From assembly GCA_947307005.1 (NCBI GenBank), contig CAMZHY010000039.1, positions 1-13,705 on the forward strand: DNA of 13,705 bases. The letters run 5' to 3'. The notes beneath the pieces are model-generated. The model was not told the DNA's origin. It ran no database searches and was given only the letters and a program-made list of their open reading frames with translations. Each line of letters begins with the position of its first letter. Positions within the stretch are counted from its first letter, which is position 1. Positions 1 through 7,332 of the stretch are shown in pieces. The position numbers were made by a program, and so were the translations under genes. The stretch is from an uncultured Planctomycetaceae bacterium (GTDB lineage: Bacteria; Planctomycetota; Planctomycetia; Pirellulales; Thermoguttaceae).

Positions 1-110
1 AACGCGGTTGCCTGATCGCGCAAACCGAACCGACGTTCGGCGTCATAAAACGACGGACGATAGCCTCGAAACGGCAATCCGCCCGCAAAGCGCCAAGCGA
101 GCGCAACCAT
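1..110 (-). CDS. Start of an unrecognised gene, cut by the left edge
   Basis: On the minus strand an ATG at 110-108 opens a frame with no stop to the window edge (36 codons). It begins MVALAWRFAGG and continues with GYRPSFYDAERRFGLRDQ. A stop (TAG, 137-135) lies in frame shortly upstream, so this is a true 5' end and not the inside of a longer frame. AAGGG about ten bases before the ATG is a plausible ribosome binding site. A TACAAT hexamer at 146-141 and a TTGACA further up could drive it. The codons look like those of the neighbouring real genes. Too little protein is visible to name a family. It follows the sugar-phosphate transferase gene on the same strand after about 140 bases, so it could belong to the same envelope-polysaccharide group, but that is only positional. 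Confidence 0.55.
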   Translation of the reverse strand, partial: MVALAWRFAGGLPFRGYRPSFYDAERRFGLRDQATA

Positions 111-140
111 TCGCAACGCCCTTGAACGCTTAGTCTACCC

Positions 141-226
141 ATTGTATCGGCATTTTTGCGAGGGGCAAGGGGTTCCGTTCTTTATTGAGTAAATTTCTTA
201 GAATAGACAAATCCTGTTTTTGTCAA
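141..226 (-). promoter_or_regulatory. Candidate promoter(s) for the left-edge gene
   Basis: Two sigma70-like arrangements read leftwards in the gap after the transferase gene. One has TTGACA (226-221), a 15-base spacer and TATTCT (205-200); the spacer is short, and TTCTAA overlapping it gives 17. The other has TTGCCC (168-163), a 16-base spacer and TACAAT (146-141), which would start transcription about 25 bases before the ATG at 110. Either would make the left-edge gene independent of the transferase. Planctomycete promoters are loosely defined, so these are pattern matches only. Confidence 0.35.
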
Positions 227-249
227 CATTGTCCGCCTTTGAGCGCTGT

Positions 250-1470
250 TTAAGCTTTGTCGTTCGATTCTTTCATCGTTTCTATTTTTTTCTGAACTTG
301 TTCAATTCTGAGGTTGTTTTCTCTAATCTTTTTTCGCACGGCAAACTCAACAATAGCGATGGAAATCAAGAAGAACGCCGTCTGCAACGTCATGACAATC
401 GCCTCGATCGTTCTTGCGCGATAGACGAAAAACGAGGTTGTCGCGCAAATCGCCGCGACGAAATAAATCGTCAAAATCGTTTGTTCGCGGGAGAGTCCAA
501 GGGCGACGAGCCGGTGCCCAAAATGATTTGTATCCCCCTTAAAGGGACTTTGTTTGTTTTTGAGACGGATTGTCACCACGCTGATCGTGTCGTAGAGCGG
601 AACGGCGACAATGAGGAGCGGAACAAAAACGGACGCGCAGGGCGCGTGAGCGTCGGCAAACGTAATTGAGAGAGTAGACGTTGCAATAACGAACCCGATG
701 AAATACGCGCCGCCGTCCCCCATAAACATCTTTGCCGGCGGTTTGCCGAGCATCAAAAAACCTAGAATCGAACTCGCCAACAGAAGCATGGAAGCAGCGA
801 GAAAGAGCATCGCTTCCCCGCCTGTTTCCGGCGCGTAGATAAACGCAAGCGCCCCGAGGAAAAGCGACGAAATTGTCGCGACTCCGCTAGAGAGCGCGTC
901 CATGTTGTCGAGCATATTGAAGGAGTTGACCAGTCCGACGATCCAGAAAACGCTTAAAATTTGAGCGAATATCGGATTGATATATTCGCAATGAAGACGC
1001 CAACCGCATGCGACGGCAACGCTCGCGACGACGAACTCGATTCCAAGACGCAATCCCCAAGGGAGATCAAAACGATCGTCGAGCGTTCCAAGGACGACGA
1101 GTAGGGAACCAAGCGCAAGGACGATCCATATTCTCGGAAGATTCGAGGCGAGCCAGATCGCATGCGTCGAGAAGACCGACGGGAAAGAAGTAAGAGAAAC
1201 GCCCCAGACCGTTAAGTCGTCAAGAGAAGAAGCGTTGGACGCGTCCTCTCCATTTATGCCAAACGAGAGAATCGTGAGCGCCACAGCCGGAACTATAACG
1301 CCAATCCAAATTCCAAGACCGCCTCCGGTGGGGGTTGGTTTTGTATGAATCTTACGAAGTCCCGGTTTATCGACCAAGCCGAGATGGGGCGCGACGCGCA
1401 TGACGAATTCACAGCACGCCCAACTCGCAAAGAACGGCGCTAAAACAAGACAAACAACGACGGTAAACAT
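250..1470 (-). CDS. WecA/MraY-family polyprenyl-phosphate sugar-1-phosphate transferase (glycosyltransferase family 4)
   Basis: This is a 406-residue polytopic membrane enzyme of the family that moves an N-acetylhexosamine-1-phosphate from its UDP form onto undecaprenyl phosphate, the first step of lipid-linked polysaccharide assembly. Family landmarks appear in order: D34-K-P with R39-K40 and H42 followed by PTPTGGG; the Mg-binding GTLDDRFD at 128-135; NSFNMLDNMD at 182-191; MGDGG at 250-254; and the sugar-recognition loop DTNHFGHR at 313-320. About ten hydrophobic segments and a basic, helical cytoplasmic tail (about 380-406) complete the picture. Residues 70-110 form a longer-than-usual loop after the first helices. 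Family positions usually read NMDG and HxHH; here they are NMDA and HFGH, so the donor sugar cannot be fixed. No Shine-Dalgarno is visible before the ATG. It lies 63 bases behind the 384-residue gene on the same strand, and a sugar epimerase is divergent nearby, which fits envelope polysaccharide synthesis. The wecA symbol is withheld because the acceptor pathway is unknown. Confidence 0.9.
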   Translation of the reverse strand: MFTVVVCLVLAPFFASWACCEFVMRVAPHLGLVDKPGLRKIHTKPTPTGGGLGIWIGVIVPAVALTILSFGINGEDASNASSLDDLTVWGVSLTSFPSVFSTHAIWLASNLPRIWIVLALGSLLVVLGTLDDRFDLPWGLRLGIEFVVASVAVACGWRLHCEYINPIFAQILSVFWIVGLVNSFNMLDNMDALSSGVATISSLFLGALAFIYAPETGGEAMLFLAASMLLLASSILGFLMLGKPPAKMFMGDGGAYFIGFVIATSTLSITFADAHAPCASVFVPLLIVAVPLYDTISVVTIRLKNKQSPFKGDTNHFGHRLVALGLSREQTILTIYFVAAICATTSFFVYRARTIEAIVMTLQTAFFLISIAIVEFAVRKKIRENNLRIEQVQKKIETMKESNDKA

Positions 1471-1533
1471 GGTTAAACGAGGAGGATTGGAGGGATTCCC
1501 GAGCGTCGTTTCGACGCAGTGGCGACGTCGAAG

Positions 1534-2688
1534 TCAGCGTTGGAACGTCATATTGGTTCCGGAGTAACAAGGCGCGACGAGGACTTCCATTGAACTAGCC
1601 GAATCATATGCGTCGCAAATACATATTTCGCGCGAATAGTCCTCTCGCGTTAACGCATCGACGGCTTCCTTGGGGGATAGGTCATGATTGTTTAGATTTT
1701 GATTATTGAATTCCGTTCCGTTACGAGTTGTCACAAGATCGACAAAACGCCGAAAAATGGAGAGTCTGCTGTTGTTTTTTTCGCGTTGAACGATCGTCCT
1801 CGACGCGTTGCCGTCGACGAGCGGTTTTTCCTCTCGAGACTTTTCAAACGAATCGAAGCTTTGGAGACTGCGCGTTGACGTCAATTCTGTTGAAGAAACG
1901 AAGGGCTTTTCTACAACCGTTTCAGTCGATTCGCACTCTTCTCCGATTTTGTTATAAAACATAGGTTTTTTCACGTCGGAATAATTGATTCCTGAAATTT
2001 CGGCGACGTCGAGATAATTTGGCGTCTGAGTCGTCGTTTTTGGAAGGGGCGTCTCGCTTGTCATTTCCTGAGGAGCGGGAGAGCAAACAAAATCGTCGTT
2101 TTTTTCGCGTCCAAGGCCGTCGGTTGTCAGCGTCGCGATTGTTTCGACTCTGTTTTGACCGCCTTCATTCGCCTTTTCCGATTTTCCTGCCGTTTCCGTT
2201 CCGTTGTCTTCACAATGGATCAGAACGGGAATCGTATCCGTAGATTCTGAACGACGATCGGATATTGAAGCGATCTTACCAAAAGAAACCGTGTTTTGTT
2301 CGATTTCAACAGTACTCGAATCCACGGCTTTATCGAGCGATTTAGCGGGAACGAACGACGGCGCCGAAGGGCTTTCATCGAGATTTGGCGACGGCGATTC
2401 CTTTTCCGCGTCGGGAGCGTAGTAGGGATAATCTACCCGAAATCTTCGAGCGCTGGAATCAAAGGGAACGTCCGGCTCTCCCGATTTGGCGTTGAGAAAA
2501 TTTTTGATTTGCTTGAGGACGGAAAGATTTGGCGTTCGCACGGGTTCCGATTCGTCGTCAGACGAGACTACCGTCCATCCTTCCTGAGAATCGGTCAGTG
2601 TTTCGTCTCGTAAATAGGAAGACAGCGGCGCTCTCGCATCGGCGTTCTTCGCCGCGTTATTCGCCCCATCGACTAAGCGCACCGTCAT
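1534..2688 (-). CDS. Unrecognised, largely disordered 384-residue protein
   Basis: I do not recognise a family. The protein is Ser/Thr/Glu/Asp/Asn-rich, has no signal peptide or membrane helix, and reads as mostly disordered. Two short predicted helices stand out: residues about 54-70 (PNLSVLKQIKNFLNAK) and the similar-looking segment around RLSIFRRFVDLV in the last quarter. These could be docking helices. The last 35 residues contain ICICDAYDS and a closing Cys, an unusual Cys cluster for an otherwise Cys-poor protein. The ATG at 2688 has AAGGAAGAG just upstream, a reasonable ribosome binding site. The stop lies 63 bases before the transferase gene, so the two are probably one transcript. 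The plus strand opposite also has open frames, but they are short and lack start signals. Existence as a gene is likely and function is unknown. A cytoplasmic regulator or scaffold for the neighbouring membrane enzyme is possible but not shown. Confidence 0.7.
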   Translation of the reverse strand: MTVRLVDGANNAAKNADARAPLSSYLRDETLTDSQEGWTVVSSDDESEPVRTPNLSVLKQIKNFLNAKSGEPDVPFDSSARRFRVDYPYYAPDAEKESPSPNLDESPSAPSFVPAKSLDKAVDSSTVEIEQNTVSFGKIASISDRRSESTDTIPVLIHCEDNGTETAGKSEKANEGGQNRVETIATLTTDGLGREKNDDFVCSPAPQEMTSETPLPKTTTQTPNYLDVAEISGINYSDVKKPMFYNKIGEECESTETVVEKPFVSSTELTSTRSLQSFDSFEKSREEKPLVDGNASRTIVQREKNNSRLSIFRRFVDLVTTRNGTEFNNQNLNNHDLSPKEAVDALTREDYSREICICDAYDSASSMEVLVAPCYSGTNMTFQR

Positions 2689-2862
2689 CTTCTCTTCCTT
2701 ATTCCGTCGCCCGTTTTCGAGACGTTTACAATACGGGCTTTCTTGTTAGTATCGTCATATTTCAAATAATCGTTAGCTCTTTTCGAAAAAATATTCGCGC
2801 GACAGGGACGACGCGCGGACGAGTCTTTAATTGATAAAGTTGTTTGACCGTTCTTTAGTCGC

Positions 2863-2891
2863 TTGACGCGGTTTTGCTCGACTTGTATATT
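2863..2891 (+). promoter_or_regulatory. Sigma70-type promoter for the epimerase-glycosylase pair
   Basis: TTGACG (2863-2868), a 17-base spacer and TATATT (2886-2891) form a near-consensus promoter. It would start transcription near 2898, leaving a leader of about 50 bases before the epimerase ATG at 2948. The leader contains GTAGGG about ten bases before the ATG as a possible ribosome binding site. This is the clearest promoter in the left half of the window. No equally good promoter was found for the divergent gene at 2688. Confidence 0.6.
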
Positions 2892-2947
2892 TAAACGCTC
2901 AGTTGGCGCTTGCGCCGCAACCTGGAAGCGTTTTGTAGGGAACGACG

Positions 2948-4096
2948 ATGAAGGTTTTAACCGTAATTGGAACCCGTCCGGAGATTATCCGTCTTTCGCG
3001 CATTATTGCGAAGCTCGACGAGTATGTCGAGCACGTTGTCGCGCACACGGGACAGAACTACGATTATGAACTAAGTCAGATTTTTTTTGACGATCTTTCG
3101 CTTCGTAAACCCGACTATTTTCTTCAAGCCGCTAACGCGACTCCCGCTTCGACCGTCGCGTCAATCATTGAAAAGATTGACCGAGTCTATTCGGAAGAAC
3201 GTCCCGACGCGACTCTTGTTTTGGGCGACTCTAACAGCTGTTTGGCAGCCTATGCGGCAAAACGCCGCAAAATTCCCATTTTTCACGTCGACGCGGGGCG
3301 CCGATCTCATGATCAGCGCGTGCCCGAGGAGATCAATCGTCGCTTGGTCGATTGCATCGCCGACGTCAATCTCCCCTGCAGTTCGGTCGCGACGACGAAT
3401 CTCATGCACGAGGGCTTTCCGATTGATCGCATTTTTCGGATCGATAGTCCCACGGAAGAGGTTTTCGAATATTATCGCGACAAAATAGAAGCCTCCGACG
3501 TCCTTAAACGTTTGAATCTTCACCCCCGAGAGTATTTTGTCGTAAGCGTTCACCGTGAAGAGAACGTCGACGATCCGGAACAATTATCCAACTTTGTCGA
3601 GACGTTGAATAATATTGTCGCCCAAGAAAAGAAACGCGTTGTTTTTTCAGTTCATCCTCGAACTCGTAAGAGGTTGGAAGCTCGCGGCGCCGCGCTCGCG
3701 CCGGAGATTCTGCTTGTTCGTCCCCTCGGTTTTTTTGATTACAACGCGTTGCAACGCTCTTCGTACGCGGTTCTATCCGACAGCGGTTCGCTTGACGAAG
3801 AAGCGTCGGTTCTGAATTTCCCCGCGCTTAGTCTCCGCAACTCAAGAGAACGCAACGATACGAGCGACGCCGGCGGCGCAATCATGACGGGCGTGGAATG
3901 GTCGCGGGTTGCCGACGCGCTTAAGCTCGTTCGGCGTCGCGTCGACGCGGGATTTTACGACAAACGCGTTTTTCGTTCAGCCGAGAGAAACGTTTCTGAA
4001 AAGGTCGCGCAGATTATTCTTGGGTACGCGCCGTATGTCGATAGTTTTGTATGGCACAAGAAATCCGAGTCGGACGTTCGAAGAGGGCGGTTATGA
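2948..4096 (+). CDS. UDP-N-acetylhexosamine 2-epimerase, WecB/FnlC (WbjD/Cap5G) type
   Basis: This 382-residue enzyme belongs to the non-hydrolysing UDP-GlcNAc 2-epimerase superfamily (GT-B fold), which inverts C2 of UDP-activated N-acetyl amino sugars. Landmarks: GTRPEIIRL at 8-16, HTGQNYDYEL at 33-42, LGDSNSC at 92-98, RVPEEINRR at 124-132, VHREENVD at 201-208, HPRTRKRL at 236-243 and LSDSGSLDEEASVLNFP at 276-292. The 'RVPEE', 'GFFDYN' and 'LNFPALSLRNSRER' wording is closer to the FnlC/WbjD/Cap5G branch (UDP-N-acetyl-L-fucosamine synthesis) than to E. coli WecB, so the product may be an unusual N-acetyl sugar. The catalytic-site motif normally HxEAG reads HVDAG (113-117), a Glu-to-Asp change, and the next residues (RRSH) also differ from the usual NRCF. 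D94, E127 and H202 match the other conserved catalytic positions. The gene overlaps the next one by ATGA. It probably supplies a sugar nucleotide for the envelope polysaccharide started by the divergent transferase. Confidence 0.9.
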   Translation: MKVLTVIGTRPEIIRLSRIIAKLDEYVEHVVAHTGQNYDYELSQIFFDDLSLRKPDYFLQAANATPASTVASIIEKIDRVYSEERPDATLVLGDSNSCLAAYAAKRRKIPIFHVDAGRRSHDQRVPEEINRRLVDCIADVNLPCSSVATTNLMHEGFPIDRIFRIDSPTEEVFEYYRDKIEASDVLKRLNLHPREYFVVSVHREENVDDPEQLSNFVETLNNIVAQEKKRVVFSVHPRTRKRLEARGAALAPEILLVRPLGFFDYNALQRSSYAVLSDSGSLDEEASVLNFPALSLRNSRERNDTSDAGGAIMTGVEWSRVADALKLVRRRVDAGFYDKRVFRSAERNVSEKVAQIILGYAPYVDSFVWHKKSESDVRRGRL

Positions 4097-4737
4097 AGGT
4101 GAGAAAGGTATATTTAGACGGCGACTCGCCGGCGATAAGAAGTCTTTGCTCCAAAGATCGTCGCCTTGCCAAGGCAATCTCTATGATCGGCGCGATCGAA
4201 TACGACGTTTACGAGGATGAATACGAGTTTCTTATCTGGCAAATCGTCGGTCAAATGATTTCCGGAAGAGCGGCGGAAAAAATCGGTTCGCGTCTCGTTC
4301 AATGGTGCGACGGCGCCATCACGCGCGAGGCGATTGACGAACTTACAGACGAGGATCTGCGTCGCGTTGGGCTTTCGCGACCGAAAATATCGTATATCCG
4401 CAGCCTCAACGAATCGATTGAAAAAGGAGAACTCGATTTTAACGAGCTTAGGACAATGGACGACGAGACCGCAATGAAGAAACTTCGGTCCTTCCGGGGA
4501 ATCGGCGCATGGACGGCGACGATGTATTTGATTTTTGTTCTTGACCGTCAGAACGTCGTTTCGATGTACGATCGTTGTTTCCTCGAGGTTTACAAGTGGC
4601 TTTACGACACGGAAGACGTTTCTCCCGCGTCCGTTAAGAAGCGCGCCGCGAAGTGGTCTCCTTACGCGTCCATCGCCGCTCGCTATTTTTATTACCTTTT
4701 TTACCGCGGGTTGACGAAGACGAAATTCAAGCTCTGA
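4093..4737 (+). CDS. AlkA-like DNA-3-methyladenine glycosylase (HhH-GPD superfamily)
   Basis: The protein is 214 residues from the ATG at 4093. That ATG overlaps the epimerase stop as ATGA and is preferred to an in-frame ATG 14 codons earlier, because overlap starts of this kind are typical of coupled genes. It is an all-helical base-excision glycosylase: VGQMISGRAAEKIGSRL (52-68) matches the 'xQQxSxxAAxxIxxRL' helix. LRSFRGIGAWTA (131-142) is the helix-hairpin-helix, and the Asp of SMYD (D160) sits where the catalytic Asp of the family lies. There is no Fe-S Cys cluster, which separates it from Nth/MutY. Length is that of compact bacterial AlkA (no N-terminal TBP-like or Ada domain). It should remove alkylated purines from DNA in the cytoplasm. 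Its translation appears tied to a sugar-nucleotide enzyme with no evident functional link. The Asp aligns well; the lesion preference is not determinable. Confidence 0.87.
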   Translation: MKVRKVYLDGDSPAIRSLCSKDRRLAKAISMIGAIEYDVYEDEYEFLIWQIVGQMISGRAAEKIGSRLVQWCDGAITREAIDELTDEDLRRVGLSRPKISYIRSLNESIEKGELDFNELRTMDDETAMKKLRSFRGIGAWTATMYLIFVLDRQNVVSMYDRCFLEVYKWLYDTEDVSPASVKKRAAKWSPYASIAARYFYYLFYRGLTKTKFKL

Positions 4738-4744
4738 CCAAATG

Positions 4745-4777
4745 AAAACGCGGCGTCCCAAATGGACGTCGCGTTTT
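4745..4777. terminator. Bidirectional hairpin between convergent genes
   Basis: A 14-bp stem (AAAACGCGGCGTCC pairing with GGACGTCGCGTTTT, one G-U pair) closes a 5-base CAAAT loop, starting eight bases after the glycosylase stop. The stem's outer A/T run gives TTTT followed by CTT in one direction and TTTTCATTT in the other, so it can serve both convergent genes. There is no long U tract after the stem. Confidence 0.75.
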
Positions 4778-4799
4778 CTTATGTCGTACAATGGCGGGG

Positions 4800-7190
4800 T
4801 TATTGGTTTGCGCCGAATATTTTCGACGAAAGCGCAGGGACGACGTCGCCCTCTTCATCATAGCGATAGTCGACGTCGCTAAAGTTTACGACGACTGATA
4901 TTCCGTTGGCGAAGACGGTTTTCTGGACTTTTCTGTCTGTCGTCAGTATCTGATGATCTGTCATTTCGACGCGTCCCGTGAGCCGAGAGACGGGTTCCGC
5001 TATTTTGTAGCTTTCAACAAATCGTTCGCGATTTTCATCAAGAAATTCGCCCTTAAAAAGATACATCGGAGGGACTCCATAAAGCGCGTTAAAAAGATCG
5101 CGCTTGAGCCAGAGCGCGGGAAACTTGTTGTTGTAGTCGCCCCAATACCAGTAGGATACGACGCAACCATGATAAACCAACTCAAAGAGAGGAAGACGAT
5201 ATGTTTCGCCAAGCTGATACTTTTCAACGAGTTCGGGGACCTCTTGCCAGATAAGATCCATATATCGTCCAGAATCCGGACAGCGGTAAGGTCCGAGACT
5301 CATCATGCCTTCGTAATAATCGCAGAATGGAACCGACGCGTCGATTCCCGTTTCGCTTCCGCAGATAAGATTGAAACGACGTCCAAAGAGCGCGAGGAGT
5401 TCCATTCGCGCATTTTTACTCTCCGTTCTAGTCATTGGATGGTCTGGGTTCCAACATTCTCGCCATTGGGAGGCGACGGTCGTGTCGATGAACTGACACC
5501 GATACGGAGTCGTTTTGAGAAGGGTTGCGATTCGTTTTTCAGCGTATGACGGGGCTTTGAGATCGCAGAGAACTCCGCAGGGAATTCGAGGCTTTGAAGG
5601 GTCCTTCGCGTCGACTTCCCAACCTCTTGTCCAAGTTCCATCAGGGGAGTCCCATGCGATATCTTGCGGCCATGCCTCGGGGATCCATGACCCATGAATC
5701 CAAGAGACCTCCGGGTACCGCGCGGGGTCCATAATATCCTGATAAATATCGTATGTTGAGGTCAAAACGCTTTTGCCTCCGCTCCATAGGATATGGTCAA
5801 ATCCCATTTCTTGAAGTTGATGAATTTTCTCGAGCTTATCGGCGTCCCATGTCCAGATATTCGCCGCGCCCACGAGAAGATCGATTCCTTCCGCGAGGTT
5901 CGGATTGCGTCTGATCTTTTCATCGAAATCAACGAGCAACCCGATTTTATCGGCATACTGTCGATAGCGTTTACAGAACGCGACGTGTCCGCCTTTGTCG
6001 AAAAAGACGAATCGTAACGTTTTGTCGTAGCTAAATAGATTCTTAGCTCCGTGCCAAACTTGCGCGATAGACAGCGCCTTGACGTCGGCGTTTTCGGCGG
6101 ACTTCTCCTGAGAATCGGCAGGGCGCGGTTCGACAAGAATAACGGAGTCGTCCGGCGTCTCTATGATTCCCATGTAGCCGTCGCCTCTATTGGCGTCAAT
6201 TGTATCGTTAACGACGCCCCAGAACGCCATGCATAGTCCGTGACCGCCAAACGTGTGGATGCTTGCGACGCTTGGAGGATTTTCTGTTGTAGGAAAGGAG
6301 ATTCCTTCGTTCATTGGGAGGATAATACGGTCGGTCGTTCGAGACGAGAACGGGTAAGGGTAGAAAAGCGGCTCGGGATGCGGCGCGTTTTTATCCGCTT
6401 TGAGTTGAACGACTAACTCCGGCGCGGCGTCTTCCAGTTTGAGAACAGCGTGGAATGGAAGCATATTCCTCGCGTCCAAAAGTTCGAAATCGACGCCGTT
6501 AGGAATTTTCTTAGCGTCCATAACGAATTGGTTTCGCGTCGAGACGATTTGATTCCACTTACGGTTTGTCCGGAGGTCTAAGACGCTAAAGGAGGCGTTC
6601 TCTAAATTGAAGTCAACTTGAAGAAACTGATTCTTGACAACGAAGTCGCCCTCAACTTTCCCGATCGGAATTGAGTCGACGCGTTCGATTTGGAAGAGTT
6701 CAATGAAGACGTCTGTTTTACCGTCTCCAACGACGCGAGGTTCAATAGTAGCCACCCCAGCGGGGATAATGAACTTTGTTTCGCTAGAGCGCCAATCGCC
6801 GTAGGGAAGTTCTTCTCGTCCTCCGTAAACCCATGAAAGCGCTTCGTTTTTATCGTCATATAGAACGACGCTTGGTCTAACGACTCTTTCGCCCGCGTTC
6901 TTGCCGCGAAATCGAACGACGAAGACGTCGCCGGGCGAAACGTCGATTCTTTCAGGAATACGAACGGCCCAATCTAGCGCGCCGTTATGGACGACGTGTA
7001 GCGCTGTTTTTATTTCTCTAGAATCGTCTTCAACGATCTCGACGGATAAGGCGTCGGGGTCTCGCGCCCAGCTAGGAGGATCGGACGGCAATGTCCAGAC
7101 GTCGACGCCCAAAGAGTAAGGACAGGAAGAAAGAAGTATTATCAGCGCGACTAACTTCGTCGCCAAGAGCGTTTTCGGTTGAAAGTTCAT
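4800..7190 (-). CDS. Exported glycoside-hydrolase-like protein (TIM-barrel with beta-sandwich domains; family not assigned)
   Basis: The product has 796 residues. A TTG five codons upstream keeps the frame open, but GGAGGA seven bases before the ATG at 7190 fixes the start there. Residues 1-28 form a signal peptide (KTLLATKLVALIILL) with LSSC at 20-23, which fits a lipobox; cleavage after SLG-28 is the alternative. Residues about 45-175 look like a carbohydrate-binding beta-sandwich. About 180-415 is a second beta-rich domain, about 425-735 a probable TIM barrel, and the rest a C-terminal beta domain. Likely active-site strands are QFIDTT (D569) and CGSETG (E613), with WNPDHPMTR between them and conserved-looking Trp/Tyr clusters at 445-450 and 680-684. 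The layout recalls GH101/GH129/DUF5696-type proteins, but no definite family motif was recognised, so substrate and mechanism remain open. It is transcribed alone, with its own promoter and a shared terminator. A decayed second copy lies immediately upstream. Confidence 0.8.
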   Translation of the reverse strand: MNFQPKTLLATKLVALIILLSSCPYSLGVDVWTLPSDPPSWARDPDALSVEIVEDDSREIKTALHVVHNGALDWAVRIPERIDVSPGDVFVVRFRGKNAGERVVRPSVVLYDDKNEALSWVYGGREELPYGDWRSSETKFIIPAGVATIEPRVVGDGKTDVFIELFQIERVDSIPIGKVEGDFVVKNQFLQVDFNLENASFSVLDLRTNRKWNQIVSTRNQFVMDAKKIPNGVDFELLDARNMLPFHAVLKLEDAAPELVVQLKADKNAPHPEPLFYPYPFSSRTTDRIILPMNEGISFPTTENPPSVASIHTFGGHGLCMAFWGVVNDTIDANRGDGYMGIIETPDDSVILVEPRPADSQEKSAENADVKALSIAQVWHGAKNLFSYDKTLRFVFFDKGGHVAFCKRYRQYADKIGLLVDFDEKIRRNPNLAEGIDLLVGAANIWTWDADKLEKIHQLQEMGFDHILWSGGKSVLTSTYDIYQDIMDPARYPEVSWIHGSWIPEAWPQDIAWDSPDGTWTRGWEVDAKDPSKPRIPCGVLCDLKAPSYAEKRIATLLKTTPYRCQFIDTTVASQWRECWNPDHPMTRTESKNARMELLALFGRRFNLICGSETGIDASVPFCDYYEGMMSLGPYRCPDSGRYMDLIWQEVPELVEKYQLGETYRLPLFELVYHGCVVSYWYWGDYNNKFPALWLKRDLFNALYGVPPMYLFKGEFLDENRERFVESYKIAEPVSRLTGRVEMTDHQILTTDRKVQKTVFANGISVVVNFSDVDYRYDEEGDVVPALSSKIFGANQ

Positions 7191-7239
7191 TTGTTCTTCC
7201 TCCAATGACGGTTGATTGGTTTAAAGAGTAGCCGTCGCT

Positions 7240-7267
7240 ATTATAGTTGGCGTCGTTCGACTTTCAA
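7240..7267 (-). promoter_or_regulatory. Promoter of the glycoside-hydrolase-like gene
   Basis: Reading leftwards, TTGAAA (7267-7262), a 16-base spacer and a perfect TATAAT (7245-7240) lie about 50 bases before the ATG at 7190. The same geometry, with TTAAAA and TACAAT, recurs in front of the decayed copy at 7597-7570, which supports it as the real promoter. The sequence just upstream (7268-7302) is also conserved between the two copies and may bind an activator or RNA polymerase alpha. Confidence 0.65.
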
Positions 7268-7332
7268 AGAACGTGAGAACACAAGGTTTCCTTTCTAACG
7301 TCGCGATTTTTTATATCGCATGGAGACCGGGT

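Noticed and set aside
220..669. A 149-codon open frame on the plus strand
   Set aside because: It is antisense to the 3' end of the transferase gene, whose membrane helices and motifs continue through this part. The reverse translation is Arg/Asn-rich without features.
2709..2738. GCCCGT/ACGGGC inverted repeat upstream of the 384-residue gene
   Set aside because: The arms are six bases with an 18-base loop, which is expected by chance in sequence of this composition.
4114..4791. A 225-codon open frame on the minus strand
   Set aside because: It is opposite the AlkA-like gene, which has clear family motifs. The reverse frame has Arg-rich composition, no motif, and would run through the terminator hairpin.
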